Shown: positions 16,615-27,405, counted from the stretch's first letter. The stretch: DNA of 64,000 bases from Bacteroides acidifaciens (GCF_903181435.1 NZ_CAEUHO010000001.1:2418001-2482000), one strand, 5' to 3'. Program-made: numbers and translations. The notes: generated by a model not told the origin, from the letters alone.

Positions 16615-18711
16615 ATGAAGAACATCTTCTTTATTTGCGTGTTCTCACTGATTGCATTTACAGGATGCACAGATGATGACGAACTCTACAAAAACAGTGG
16701 TGGAAACTCTACAGAAGAAGAGTCAACACTACCTAATGAAGACATTGATCAAAATCTATTTGAAGCCCTTAATCTAGATTATCCAGGATTAGAGCAAGTG
16801 AAAGCTTGGTATGAATCAGGAAATTACTATTCGGCTGCAAAAGCTCTGCTAGACTATTACAAAGGTAGAATTGGAATAACCAATCCCAATGTATCATTAA
16901 TGAATCCTACCATTACAGAAGACGAGCAGTTATTTGCTGACTATGCAATGGATAAATATCGCTTTTACGTCAACAAGAACTATTTCCAAAACGAGGCAAA
17001 AAAGCAACCTTGGTCATTGCAAAACGAAGACAAGACCATAAATTGGCAATTCAAACCGGAAGGAGCCGATGCAGAGTACCAAAAACAACTTCATCGCCAC
17101 TATTGGATGCCTTACCAAGGAAAAGCATATTTAGTTTCTAAAGATGAAAAATATATTTCATCTTGGAAAGAAGTATATACAGATTGGATTAAACAAAATC
17201 CCAAACCTGAAACTCCCAACACTACTACTTGGTGGCAATTACAAGTATCGACCCGCATCATGGGACAAACGGAGTTATTCGAATACTTCAAATTCTCTCA
17301 AAATTTCACTCCCGAATGGCTTTCATTCTTTTTAGCGCACTTTGCAGAACATGCTGACTATTTAGCAGCTTTCCGCTATCAAGATGAAAACAATATTTTA
17401 TTAAGCCAAGGTACAGCCTTAGCTTTTGCAGGAACACTATTCCCTGAGTTCAAAAATGCCTCTAAATGGCAAGAAATGGGATTTGATATTCTCAATAAAC
17501 AAGTAAAAAAACAATGCTTGACAGACGGAATGTTCAATGACCTTTCATTGCACTATCATATAGGTAGCCTAAATGAATTTTACAATCTAAGAAAATTAGT
17601 AGCCCAGAATAGGCTTCCAGACAACATATTCGATCCAGAAGTCGATAAGATTCTCGAAAAAGCAGCTGAGTTAGTAATGCATTTCACTTACCCTAGTTAT
17701 TTCAAGCCTAAATCAAATGAATTCTGCACATCAGCTCTTAATGATTCATGGATAAAGCAAAGAAGTACATTAGAAAAGAACTTCAAAAACTATGCTGAGA
17801 TGTTCCCAAACAGACAAGATTTCCGTTTTATGGCAACCATTGGCGCAGAAGGTACGGCTCCTAGTACAGAAATGAAAACATTTGAAACCTCAGGACATTA
17901 TATATTACGTAACGGTTGGGGAGATCATGATACTTATAATAAAACAACAGTTCTAATTCATAGCAATAATTACTCAAGCGACAATATGGATATCTGGAGT
18001 CACAACCAACCAGATAATGGAACATTCGAGTTATATTACAACGGACGTAATTTCTTTCCAGACTCAGGTGTTTGTTCATATGTCGGCAACAGTGAGGCCA
18101 ATACAATAAGAAATTGGTTTCGCCAAACTAAAGTTCACAATACTTTAACATTAAATGAAGAAAACATTTCTACAGCACAAGGAAAGTTGCTCACAAAAGT
18201 AGAAGGTAATACAGAAATTATTGTCACTGAAAACCAAGGATATAGTAACTTCAAACATCGTCGTGCTATATTCTTTGTGAACAAAAAATTCTTTGTATTT
18301 GTAGATGAAGGATTTGGAAATGCTACAGGAGTAGCTAATTTATGTTTCCATCTTTGTGAAGGAGATGAAGTTAAATTAGACGCAGACAAATATGGAGCTC
18401 ATACAGAGTTTTCAGATAAAAGCAATATCCTTGTACGTAGCTTTGGTGAAGGTATTACTTATGATCCATTTGAAGGTCGCATAGCATACAATACAGATGG
18501 AAAGTTTAACTCCCGCAAAGCCTACTTCCTAAATATGAATAAAGCTGCGGATACGCCTGTTCGTTACATTACTGTAATATATCCCACAGAGGATGCTACT
18601 ACCCATACAATTAACGCTCAATTTACCGATGCAGACAAAGACCATACTAAAGGTGTAGCAATCGAAGTTGAAGTAGACGGCAAAACATATAAATTGAGCT
18701 ACAATTTATAA
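16615..18711 (+). CDS. PL12 heparin/heparan sulfate lyase, surface lipoprotein (copy B)
   Basis: 698-residue paralogue of the preceding lyase, clearly similar end to end (for example shared HRRAIF, NQGYSNFKHR, IMGQTE and WLSFFL blocks). Lipobox FTGC with TDDDE after the cysteine predicts surface display. The catalytic set is intact: N260 (ENNILLS), Y314 (LHYHIG) and H463 (SHNQPDNG). The two copies differ mainly in the linker after the signal and in the loop between the catalytic His and the C-terminal sandwich. Codon use is more AT-rich than copy A. The duplicate may have a shifted preference for sulfation pattern; this is inference. Confidence 0.85.
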   Translation: MKNIFFICVFSLIAFTGCTDDDELYKNSGGNSTEEESTLPNEDIDQNLFEALNLDYPGLEQVKAWYESGNYYSAAKALLDYYKGRIGITNPNVSLMNPTITEDEQLFADYAMDKYRFYVNKNYFQNEAKKQPWSLQNEDKTINWQFKPEGADAEYQKQLHRHYWMPYQGKAYLVSKDEKYISSWKEVYTDWIKQNPKPETPNTTTWWQLQVSTRIMGQTELFEYFKFSQNFTPEWLSFFLAHFAEHADYLAAFRYQDENNILLSQGTALAFAGTLFPEFKNASKWQEMGFDILNKQVKKQCLTDGMFNDLSLHYHIGSLNEFYNLRKLVAQNRLPDNIFDPEVDKILEKAAELVMHFTYPSYFKPKSNEFCTSALNDSWIKQRSTLEKNFKNYAEMFPNRQDFRFMATIGAEGTAPSTEMKTFETSGHYILRNGWGDHDTYNKTTVLIHSNNYSSDNMDIWSHNQPDNGTFELYYNGRNFFPDSGVCSYVGNSEANTIRNWFRQTKVHNTLTLNEENISTAQGKLLTKVEGNTEIIVTENQGYSNFKHRRAIFFVNKKFFVFVDEGFGNATGVANLCFHLCEGDEVKLDADKYGAHTEFSDKSNILVRSFGEGITYDPFEGRIAYNTDGKFNSRKAYFLNMNKAADTPVRYITVIYPTEDATTHTINAQFTDADKDHTKGVAIEVEVDGKTYKLSYNL

Positions 18712-18743
18712 TCAATTCAATTAATAACTAATATCTATATACA

Positions 18744-21023
18744 ATGAGTCTAAAAAAAATAACATCAAGTTTTTGGGCGATTTTGGCAGTAGTATCATTG
18801 AGCTTGCTCAATATTTCTTGCTCCGACACAGAGACTACTGACTCGACCAATTTCGTAATTTATTATACCGGTATGACGGATATAGGTCCGTCTATGGTAG
18901 GCACTATTAGCCAACCTACATATAAAGGTAATACTCCCTCGGATTTTGCAATCTCTAGTATTACTTTGAATGGTGAGCCATATTCCGGAGACTGTTTCGA
19001 GATTGATTCTGAGACAGGAAAGATTTCAGTACAAAACACCAAAAATGCCAGTACCGGACGTTACAGCATTTCTATTTCATGTGTATCCGGTGGAAAAACA
19101 TATAATTTCCCGGACATTGTAGTCGTTAAACTATTAGCAGCTGCTCCGGAAGGCGTAGTTGTAACTCCCAATTTGTTGAAAGCAGATTACGGTGATATTA
19201 TAGATATCAATAGTATTGCAGATATGCCAACCGCAATGGTAACTACAGAAGGAGAGCATATCTCTATCACAAGTTACAAAATCGGTGCAGTGGAATTAGT
19301 CACAAATGAAGAAGGAGCATCTGCCCCTTCTTATCAACCATTAGACGAGGAGTATAACAAATGTTTTACAATTTCTACTGATGGAGAATTTTCGATAGCA
19401 CAAGGTGAAGTTTCGGAGAAACTAGAACCTGCCATTTATAGCATTTCACTTATCTTAGGTACAAAGGTAGAGGAAACTATGTTGGAAAGAGCCGTTATGT
19501 TTCAAGTTACTTCCAAACCATTAGAACTTATATATTCTAATAACTACGGTAAAATAGAAGAAAAAACCAATGAAGATCCTACTACTTTCAAATCTGTAGT
19601 TCCATCATTTAAAGGTTCTACAGACGGATTAACGTTTAGTATCTATAGTGTATCCCCTTCTACCGACAAGATTAAGATTAATGAAAAGAATGGTCAAATA
19701 TATGTAGAAGACGGACATGGATTTAAAAAAGGAGAAATATATACTATCAGTGTATGTGCAAGAAATATGTATAATACAGAGGAAGAAGTAGGTAAAATCT
19801 TCAATGATATATATACTTTGGAAACTGTTGACTTTATCAAACCAATTACTAAATTCAGTTACACAGAAGATGGTAATAATAAGATTAAAAAGGTAGAACT
19901 TGCACGATATACTATTGTACCGGAAATAGAAGGAGATGAGGTTTTATATAAATTCTCCAATGTACCTGATGAGCTTAAAAATAGTGGAGTAACATTCAAT
20001 GAAAATGATGGTTCAATATCTGCAATCAAAGGTAATAAGGTAGCCAAAGGAACATATACTTTCTCTGTAACGGCTGAAAACACCAAAGGACCAAAAACAA
20101 TTGAAGTTACACTTGAAATTATAGATAATCCAAACAAGTTCACTTATATTCATTATGGAAATAACTTAGGTGCAGATGGTGCAGAATTAGAAGGAGACAT
20201 ATATCAAAATCAATTCAGATTCTACAGTAATCAATTCAGTTCATATTTCCCTACTCCTACAACAGATTATAACGGAGATGCTACCGACCTAAAATGGAGT
20301 GCTGAAATGATTAGATTCCTAGAGCCAGCAGGTGGATATCCAAAAGCAAATGGTCAGATTAGATTCAAAAATTGGAAAGACAATCAAGTTGGTATCTTGC
20401 TTGTAACAGCAACTGCCGGTGATGACCCCGACACTCAAGTTACTGTTAGTGTTCCTGTATTTGTTCATATGCTTAAATCGCCAGTTTATCAAATTGAATA
20501 TACACCTTTTGTTTTGCATGTGAATCCCAAAGTTGGTGGAACTTCTACATCGCCCAAAATTACAACAAAAGGAGCTGACTTAACAGAAGAGCAACGTTCT
20601 ATGTTTTTATTAGACTATAGACGTACATTCCTTTATTATAATTTTGGAGGTAAACGTTCAGATGGAACATTCCATGAAGATGGAAGACCTGATGCAGATC
20701 CTATATCTCCATTCATGCAAAATCTATGGGATAAGTGTGGTGCCGGCTTCGGAACTAAAACGCCATTATCATATTACAATGGAACAACAGCAAAAACAGA
20801 CTGGTCAAAGACTTTAGGGTATGTAGACAATAGTAATGACAAGAATAAACGACATACTGTTAATATTCTAGCTAACCAATGGAATGATGACGGTTGGGCA
20901 AACGGTTTCCTTGTGGGAGCTATGACTTATACGGAAACAGGAGACATTAGCAAATTGAATGGTGGAACAGAAATAGCCCCATTCATTGTATGGTTTGATG
21001 AAAACTATGAAGAACAAAAATAA
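18744..21023 (+). CDS. Surface glycan-binding protein of the heparin/HS PUL
   Basis: 759-residue lipoprotein (lipobox NISC, then SDTETTD acidic residues) in the SusE/F position just upstream of SusC. It appears to be built of several Ig-like beta-sandwich modules (about 35-480), each beginning with a strand such as FVIYY, LIYSN or KFSY, then a C-terminal glycan-binding domain (about 485-759) of the type annotated DUF4958. It has no catalytic signature. Its place matches BT4661, a heparin-binding surface protein in B. thetaiotaomicron. It would hold the chains near the PL12 lyases and the SusCD importer. Confidence 0.8.
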   Translation: MSLKKITSSFWAILAVVSLSLLNISCSDTETTDSTNFVIYYTGMTDIGPSMVGTISQPTYKGNTPSDFAISSITLNGEPYSGDCFEIDSETGKISVQNTKNASTGRYSISISCVSGGKTYNFPDIVVVKLLAAAPEGVVVTPNLLKADYGDIIDINSIADMPTAMVTTEGEHISITSYKIGAVELVTNEEGASAPSYQPLDEEYNKCFTISTDGEFSIAQGEVSEKLEPAIYSISLILGTKVEETMLERAVMFQVTSKPLELIYSNNYGKIEEKTNEDPTTFKSVVPSFKGSTDGLTFSIYSVSPSTDKIKINEKNGQIYVEDGHGFKKGEIYTISVCARNMYNTEEEVGKIFNDIYTLETVDFIKPITKFSYTEDGNNKIKKVELARYTIVPEIEGDEVLYKFSNVPDELKNSGVTFNENDGSISAIKGNKVAKGTYTFSVTAENTKGPKTIEVTLEIIDNPNKFTYIHYGNNLGADGAELEGDIYQNQFRFYSNQFSSYFPTPTTDYNGDATDLKWSAEMIRFLEPAGGYPKANGQIRFKNWKDNQVGILLVTATAGDDPDTQVTVSVPVFVHMLKSPVYQIEYTPFVLHVNPKVGGTSTSPKITTKGADLTEEQRSMFLLDYRRTFLYYNFGGKRSDGTFHEDGRPDADPISPFMQNLWDKCGAGFGTKTPLSYYNGTTAKTDWSKTLGYVDNSNDKNKRHTVNILANQWNDDGWANGFLVGAMTYTETGDISKLNGGTEIAPFIVWFDENYEEQK

Positions 21024-21029
21024 ATTAAT

Positions 21030-24000
21030 ATGATCATTATGCACAATATAATAACAAAAACAATCAGTCAAAGAGGGTTTATTACCCTCTTGGCTCTGAT
21101 CATGTCAATCAGCTTATATGCTCAGAATATGGTCAAGGGAACAGTGGTTGATGAAACAGATATTCCCCTTATCGGTGCCACCATTATGGTAAAAGGAAAT
21201 ACAGGGGGAACTATTACCGATATTGATGGTAATTTTTCAATCAATGCTAAAAAAGGGGCAGTTATTACAGTTTCTTACATTGGCTATAGGACACATGAAG
21301 TAAAATACGAAGGCCAACAAAAACTCAAGATTAAGATGGTGCCTGACAGCAAGGCATTGGACGAAGTTGTAGTTGTAGGTTATGGTTCTATGAAACGTAG
21401 CGACCTGACAGGTTCGGTTGCCTCTGTAGCAGCTAAAGATGTAGAAGGATTCCAAAGTAGCTCTGTTCTTGGAGCATTAGGTGGACAGATTGCCGGCGTA
21501 CAAATTACACAATCAGACGGTGGTCCGGGCTCCGGGTTTAATATCAATATTCGTGGTGTCGGCACCATGACAGGAGATGCATCTCCTCTTTATATCGTTG
21601 ACGGCTTCGAGGTAGACAATATCGAAAATATTGCAAACTCCGATATTGAATCAATGGAGTTTTTAAAAGATGCATCTTCCTCAGCGATCTACGGTGCACG
21701 TGCTGCCAATGGTGTAGTTATGATCACCACTAAATCAGGAAAAGCAGGAAAACCAACAATAACCTATAATGGTTCTGCTAGTTACCGTAAAATTACTAAA
21801 AAACTAGATTTGCTTAATCCTTATGAATTTGTAAAACTGCAAAGTGATATTGATCCGAAATATACTGATACATACTATAAGACAGGAAATGATGATAATG
21901 GTAATCCACATCGTTTTCAATCATTAGATGAATACATCGGACAAAAAGGTGTAGACTGGCAAGATGAGACATTTAACCCTACATGGTCACAAGATCACAA
22001 TCTATCTGTCACAGGAGGAAGTGATCAGACAACATACTCTTTCTTGCTTACACGTTACAATGAAAATGGCATCTTCAACAACAGCGGATTCGATAGAACA
22101 ACCGCCAAGTTCCGTATTAAACAAAAAGTAACAAAAGACATTTCATTTGATGCCACCGTTAACTATGCTCAAACCAACAAAAAGGGTGTGGGTACAACAG
22201 CCGACTCCGGTCGTTTCAATATGCTGGCACAAATTTTAAGTGCACGTCCTACCGGCGGTTTAAAACTCACAGACGAAGAGTTACTGGCTTCTGCCATTGA
22301 CCCGGTAATGTTGGAAGATGGAAGTAGCTTGGCACAAGTGAATCCTGTTAGACAGACAGAATCCGTGACCAATAAAAAAAGATCTGAAATGTGGTCGACT
22401 AACGTATCTCTTAACTGGCAAATTATAAAAGGACTAACTTTTAGAACAGCTGCAACCTATAACACAACCAACAGTCGTACTGATAAGTTCTACAAAGATG
22501 GTTCCAAAGAAGCTTTCCGTAATGGGCAACAACCTTATGGAGATACACAGATGGGACGTGAATTACGTTGGACGAATTCAAACAACTTGACCTGGAAACA
22601 AAAAATCAATAAAAAGAACAGCTACGATGTTATGTTAGGACATGAAATTTCGTATCGTAGTTCTGAATATCTATTGGGACAAGCAATGGACTTCCCATTC
22701 GACCATTTAGGTAATAATAATCTAGGATTAGGTGCCACCCCAAGTAAAGTTGCCACTGACTTCGGTGACAAGAAATTACTTTCTTTCTTTGCACGTGGTA
22801 ACTACAACTATGACAACCGCTATTTATTGACTGCTACAGTACGTGCTGATGGCTCTACAGTATTCTCTAAAAAGAACAAATGGGGTTTTTTCCCTTCTTT
22901 CTCAGCAGCTTGGCGTGTGTCGGAAGAAGCATTTATGAAAGATATCGACTATGTCTCTAATTTCAAAGTTCGCTTTGGATGGGGTATCGTAGGAAATGAC
23001 CGTATCTCCAATTATCTGTCACTAGACTTATACCAAAGTAATAAGTATGGAGTTGGTAATAGTCTGACAACAGTACTTACCCCAAAACAGATCAAGAATC
23101 AAAACTTGAAATGGGAAGGTTCTTCCAGTGTCAATCTTGGTATTGATTTAGGTTTCTTTGCTAATCGGCTGAATTTTACAGCAGACTTCTTTATCAAAGA
23201 TACTAAAGACTTACTATTAGCCCAAGAGTTAGCTCATGTCACAGGCTTCAGCACTCAATATCAAAATATCGGTAAAATCAGAAACAGTGGTATCGAGTTA
23301 AGTTTGAGTACAACCAACATTCAAACAAAATCATTCACATGGAATACTAATTTCAATATTTCATTTATCCGTAATGAACTTAGAGCTTTGGAATCAGGAG
23401 CTAATTACAAAACAACCCGTTCCGGTTTCGACAGTAACTTCACACAGGATGACTATATTGCAATGGTAGGTTCATCTTTAGGACTGATTTACGGTTATGA
23501 GTTCGATGGTATTTATCAAAGTTCAGACTTTTACATCACTCCTGATAATAAATATGTATTGAAAGAAGGTATTGTAAACAACACACGTTATACAGATGCT
23601 GACGGATTGAAACCTGGTGTTGTAAAATACAAAGACCAAAATGGTGATGGCATTATCACTACTGCCGACCGTACAGTGATTGGTAATGCAATTCCGAAGT
23701 GGTATGGTGGTATTACTAATACTTTCAACTACAAAAATATTGATTTAAGCTTCATGTTACAGTTCAACTATGGTAACGACATTTACAACGCAACGCGATT
23801 GTACGCTACACAAACCAGAAGTGGACGTAGAAATATGATGGCAGAAGTTGCTGATCGTTGGACTGAAACCAATGCTTCCAATAAAGTACCTTCAGCCAAA
23901 GGTTATGTGACAAATGATGTTTACTCTCGCTTCGTAGAAGATGGTTCTTTCCTTCGTTTAAAAAATATCACACTGGGATATACCCTTCCTCAGAAGTGGA

Positions 24001-24188
24001 CAAAGAAGGCGTATATATCCAGACTGCGTGTTTATGCTAGCGGACAAAATCTATTCTGTGTAAGTGGATATAGCGGATATGATCCTGAAGTTAGTACAGC
24101 AGGAAACAACCCGATGACACCTGGCTTAGACTGGGGAGCTTATCCTAAGAGCCGTGTATTTACATTTGGTATTGATCTTCAATTCTAA
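21030..24188 (+). CDS. SusC-like TonB-dependent oligosaccharide importer
   Basis: 1052-residue outer-membrane transporter. A signal peptide ends at SLYAQ (about residue 31); a carboxypeptidase-regulatory-like sandwich (KGTVVDETDIPLIGATIMVKG, about 34-110) follows; then a plug with the SusC motif VVVGYGSMKRSDLTGSV (about 114-131) and IYGARAANGV, then a 22-strand barrel ending in the aromatic LQF. It is seven bases downstream of the glycan-binding protein and five bases upstream of susD. It imports heparin/HS oligosaccharides with energy from TonB. Starts at 21030 or 21039 are both possible. Confidence 0.92.
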   Translation: MIIMHNIITKTISQRGFITLLALIMSISLYAQNMVKGTVVDETDIPLIGATIMVKGNTGGTITDIDGNFSINAKKGAVITVSYIGYRTHEVKYEGQQKLKIKMVPDSKALDEVVVVGYGSMKRSDLTGSVASVAAKDVEGFQSSSVLGALGGQIAGVQITQSDGGPGSGFNINIRGVGTMTGDASPLYIVDGFEVDNIENIANSDIESMEFLKDASSSAIYGARAANGVVMITTKSGKAGKPTITYNGSASYRKITKKLDLLNPYEFVKLQSDIDPKYTDTYYKTGNDDNGNPHRFQSLDEYIGQKGVDWQDETFNPTWSQDHNLSVTGGSDQTTYSFLLTRYNENGIFNNSGFDRTTAKFRIKQKVTKDISFDATVNYAQTNKKGVGTTADSGRFNMLAQILSARPTGGLKLTDEELLASAIDPVMLEDGSSLAQVNPVRQTESVTNKKRSEMWSTNVSLNWQIIKGLTFRTAATYNTTNSRTDKFYKDGSKEAFRNGQQPYGDTQMGRELRWTNSNNLTWKQKINKKNSYDVMLGHEISYRSSEYLLGQAMDFPFDHLGNNNLGLGATPSKVATDFGDKKLLSFFARGNYNYDNRYLLTATVRADGSTVFSKKNKWGFFPSFSAAWRVSEEAFMKDIDYVSNFKVRFGWGIVGNDRISNYLSLDLYQSNKYGVGNSLTTVLTPKQIKNQNLKWEGSSSVNLGIDLGFFANRLNFTADFFIKDTKDLLLAQELAHVTGFSTQYQNIGKIRNSGIELSLSTTNIQTKSFTWNTNFNISFIRNELRALESGANYKTTRSGFDSNFTQDDYIAMVGSSLGLIYGYEFDGIYQSSDFYITPDNKYVLKEGIVNNTRYTDADGLKPGVVKYKDQNGDGIITTADRTVIGNAIPKWYGGITNTFNYKNIDLSFMLQFNYGNDIYNATRLYATQTRSGRRNMMAEVADRWTETNASNKVPSAKGYVTNDVYSRFVEDGSFLRLKNITLGYTLPQKWTKKAYISRLRVYASGQNLFCVSGYSGYDPEVSTAGNNPMTPGLDWGAYPKSRVFTFGIDLQF

Positions 24189-24193
24189 TAAAA

Positions 24194-25903
24194 ATGAACG
24201 CAATGAAAAAGATTTTCTATTATATATTACTATCAGCGATGTGCATATTACCTTTTTCGTGCTCGCTTGATGAAGAATCTAGAACAGAAATTGATAAAAC
24301 TAGATTCATGATGAACGCCCAAGAAGCAGAAACAGTTCTGCTAGGTGTGTATCAAAGTTTAGTTAGTGATGCTATGTATGGCTATAACCTTTCTATCCTG
24401 TTCAATCTGGCAACGGATTGCGAACAAGTGGAAGGTAATACAACCGAAAACTACCGTATCATTCCCAGCAATGCATTCAATTCCAGTCAGGCAGAGGTAC
24501 AAGCAACATGGGCCGCCCTATACAAAGCTATCTATAATGCGAATGATTTTATCGAAATCATACAACAACGTATGAAGATATATACAGAAACGGATAGACA
24601 ATTGGCTTATTTTTATATTGCAGAAGCAAGAGCTATCCGAGGCATGTGTTATTTCGAATTGGTACGGAGATTTGGCAATGTGCCACTGATGACTAGTACT
24701 GCAATGTCAGAACAAGCTCCTAGTACATTTGTACAAGAAAAACCGGAAGTAATTTACGAGTATATTGAGAAAGATTTGATACACGCATCTCAAACTCTTC
24801 CGTATGCATCCGAAAATAGCGATAACAAATTCCGTATAACGAAAGGCGCAGCTTTAGGACTACTGACAAAAGTATATGCAACTTGGGCAGGTTATCCTGT
24901 AAAAGACGAATCTAAATGGGAAGAAGCTGCTAAGACAGCTAAAGTTTTGGTAGAATCAAAGCAACATAGTTTATTGAATGATTATGAACAGCTATGGATA
25001 AATACTTGTAATGGCGTTTGGGATCCGACAGAAAGCCTGATTGAAATCAGTTTCTATAGTCCGACAGCTTCCGGTGGTGCCAGTGATCCCTGTGGACGTA
25101 TAGGAAAATGGAATGGCGTAAAAACAACAGTAATAGCAGGAGAACGTGGTAGCTGTGCCGGTAACGTAAAAGTTATCCATCCCTTTGTTTTGAAATGGAG
25201 AACAAAAGATTTAGCGGAAGGAGAAGAATATAATGAAGAAACAGTAAAAGACAAACGCCTCAATCTTTCTGTTGCAAATTACCAGTACAATCCTACTAAG
25301 ACTTTATATGCAAAAGGAAAAAGTGATACAGAAGCTAAAGCGATAGAGAATGATCGTAAACCTGATATGAAAAATAAGGAAAAGCAGAATTACACTCCGG
25401 CTAAATGGGATATTGAGAAGTATGTACAAAACAAATTAATCAATAACGACAAGTCGAATGTCAACTGGTATTTCTTACGTTATGCCGATGTCTTATTACT
25501 ATACGCAGAAGCACTGAATGAATGGAAAGGAAGTCCTACACCAGAAGCATATGCTGCGATAAATGAAGTTCGGCGACGTGCTTTTGGAAATAACGACCAT
25601 GATTTGAAAGGTCTTTCTCCTGAAGAATTCAGACAGGCAGTTCAAGATGAACGTGCTTATGAATTAGCATTTGAAGGACATCGCCGTATGGACTTAGTAC
25701 GCTGGGGAATTTACTACAAAACAGTAAAAACAACATCAAATGCCATTAATCTTTGGTTTCAAGATAATGACCCTGAAAAAAACAAGCCATATAACACGGC
25801 AGGCAGATATACCAAACTAGGTAAACATGAACTTTATCCTATCCCACAACGTGATATGGACTTATGTGAACAATTTGTCCAAAATCCAAATTGGGAACAA
25901 TAA
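24194..25903 (+). CDS. SusD-like surface glycan receptor
   Basis: 569-residue RagB/SusD-family lipoprotein. The lipobox FSC is followed by SLDEESR, an acidic surface-export signal. TPR-rich helices (LLGVYQSL, RGMCYFELVRRFGNVPL) and the C-terminal SusD block (RYADVLLLYAEALNE, AINEVRRRAFG, RMDLVRWG, YPIPQRD) are all present. It forms the lid of the SusC transporter encoded five bases upstream. The signal peptide fits equally well from the second ATG at 24203. Confidence 0.92.
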   Translation: MNAMKKIFYYILLSAMCILPFSCSLDEESRTEIDKTRFMMNAQEAETVLLGVYQSLVSDAMYGYNLSILFNLATDCEQVEGNTTENYRIIPSNAFNSSQAEVQATWAALYKAIYNANDFIEIIQQRMKIYTETDRQLAYFYIAEARAIRGMCYFELVRRFGNVPLMTSTAMSEQAPSTFVQEKPEVIYEYIEKDLIHASQTLPYASENSDNKFRITKGAALGLLTKVYATWAGYPVKDESKWEEAAKTAKVLVESKQHSLLNDYEQLWINTCNGVWDPTESLIEISFYSPTASGGASDPCGRIGKWNGVKTTVIAGERGSCAGNVKVIHPFVLKWRTKDLAEGEEYNEETVKDKRLNLSVANYQYNPTKTLYAKGKSDTEAKAIENDRKPDMKNKEKQNYTPAKWDIEKYVQNKLINNDKSNVNWYFLRYADVLLLYAEALNEWKGSPTPEAYAAINEVRRRAFGNNDHDLKGLSPEEFRQAVQDERAYELAFEGHRRMDLVRWGIYYKTVKTTSNAINLWFQDNDPEKNKPYNTAGRYTKLGKHELYPIPQRDMDLCEQFVQNPNWEQ

Positions 25904-25920
25904 AAGACTATTAATATCCT

Positions 25921-25952
25921 CTCCAATATGCCCTATCCAAGGCATATTGGAG
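25921..25952 (+). terminator. Hairpin terminator after susD
   Basis: Perfect 12-bp stem CTCCAATATGCC / GGCATATTGGAG with an eight-base loop, followed by AATTTTAAAACCTTTTTC. It lies 18 bases after the susD stop, so the binding/import genes and the enzyme genes downstream can be expressed at different levels. Confidence 0.75.
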
Positions 25953-26046
25953 AATTTTAAAACCTTTTTCAACAAAATCGAAACTGAAAAAGCAGGGATC
26001 AAACACCTTTTGGACAATCCTGCAACGCAAAGTTAAGCCTTTCCGC

Positions 26047-26054
26047 TACTTTTG
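26047..26054 (+). promoter_or_regulatory. -7 box of the GH88 gene
   Basis: TACTTTTG matches TAnnTTTG, 36 bases before the GH88 start, directly after the susD terminator. The degradation genes 26091-32772 appear to form a separate transcript. Confidence 0.5.
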
Positions 26055-26090
26055 TATCAGTTACAAAACTTCTAAAAACAATCACTTAAA

Positions 26091-27377
26091 ATGAATAACA
26101 TGAAAAAGAAACTTGTTCTCTTTGCTTCGGTTACTATCGCACTTGCATCGTGCCAGACAGCCCCAAAGGAAGACTACAGTTGGATAAAAAAAGGACTGGA
26201 CGTAGCTTCCGCACAATTACAACTTTCGGCAGAAGAAATTGACGGTACAGGTCAGCTCCCACGTTCTATCCGCACAGGTTATGATATGAATTTCCTTTGC
26301 CGCCAGTTGGAAAGAGACTCATTGACTTTCAAAGATTCACTCCGTGCACAACCGACACCCGAACAATTAGGTCAACGCCGTCTTTGCGGTGTTTATGACT
26401 GGACAAGCGGTTTCTTCCCCGGTTCTTTGTGGTACGCATACGAACTGACAGGAAATGATACTCTGAAAGCAGAAGCTATCCAATATACCAACCTTCTGAA
26501 TCCGGTACGCTATTATAAAGGTACACACGACTTGGGATTCATGGTTAATTGCAGCTACGGTAATGCAGAGCGTCTAGCGCCCAATGATACTATCGCAGCA
26601 GTAATGAGAGAAACTGCCGATAATCTTTGCGGACGTTTCAACGATTCTATCGGTGCTATCCGTTCATGGGATTTCGGAACATGGAACTTCCCGGTAATCA
26701 TCGACAACATGATGAACCTCGATCTTCTGTTCAACGTAGCCAAAGCGACAGGTGACAGCAAATACAAAGATATCGCCATCAAGCATGCCATGACTACCAT
26801 GCACAACCATTTCCGTCCCGACTATACTTGCTGGCATGTAATAAGCTATAACAATGACGGAACTGTTGAACGCAAACAGACTCACCAAGGCAAAAACGAT
26901 GATTCTTCATGGGCACGCGGACAGGCATGGGCTGTATATGGTTACACAGCTTGCTACCGTGAAACAAATGACAGTACTTTCCTGAACTTCGCTGTTAAAG
27001 TGGCGGATATGATTATGGACCGCGTAAAAACAGACGACGCTATTCCTTATTGGGATTACAATGCTCCCGTGACAGAAGAAACTCCACGTGATGCTTCCGC
27101 AGCTTCCGTTACCGCTTCTGCCTTGATTGAGCTAAGCACAATGGTTCCTGACGGAAAGAAATACTTGGATTATGCAGAAAAGATACTGAAGAGCTTGTCA
27201 AGTGATGCATACTTGGCAAAAGTCGGTGACAACCAGGGATTCATCCTGATGCACTCTGTAGGTTCATTGCCCAACGGTTCTGAAATTGATACTCCGCTGA
27301 ATTATGCAGACTACTACTATCTGGAAGCATTAAAGAGATTCATGGACTTGAAAGGCATCAACTACAAAAATATCTAA
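26091..27377 (+). CDS. GH88 unsaturated glucuronyl hydrolase
   Basis: 428-residue lipoprotein (LASC lipobox) with the alpha6/alpha6 barrel of GH88. Typical blocks are VYDWTSGFFPG with D103, THDLGFM with D147, NNMMNLDLLF and SSWARGQAW. The family hydrates the double bond left by polysaccharide lyases and so releases the uronic acid from the non-reducing end. In this PUL it would act in the periplasm on disaccharides made by the PL12 and PL15 lyases, usually after 2-O-sulfate removal. It is 28 bases upstream of the third PL12 gene. It corresponds by order to BT4658. A start at 26100 is also possible. Confidence 0.88.
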   Translation: MNNMKKKLVLFASVTIALASCQTAPKEDYSWIKKGLDVASAQLQLSAEEIDGTGQLPRSIRTGYDMNFLCRQLERDSLTFKDSLRAQPTPEQLGQRRLCGVYDWTSGFFPGSLWYAYELTGNDTLKAEAIQYTNLLNPVRYYKGTHDLGFMVNCSYGNAERLAPNDTIAAVMRETADNLCGRFNDSIGAIRSWDFGTWNFPVIIDNMMNLDLLFNVAKATGDSKYKDIAIKHAMTTMHNHFRPDYTCWHVISYNNDGTVERKQTHQGKNDDSSWARGQAWAVYGYTACYRETNDSTFLNFAVKVADMIMDRVKTDDAIPYWDYNAPVTEETPRDASAASVTASALIELSTMVPDGKKYLDYAEKILKSLSSDAYLAKVGDNQGFILMHSVGSLPNGSEIDTPLNYADYYYLEALKRFMDLKGINYKNI

Positions 27378-27405
27378 GACATAAAATCATAATACCGAAT
27401 CTATC

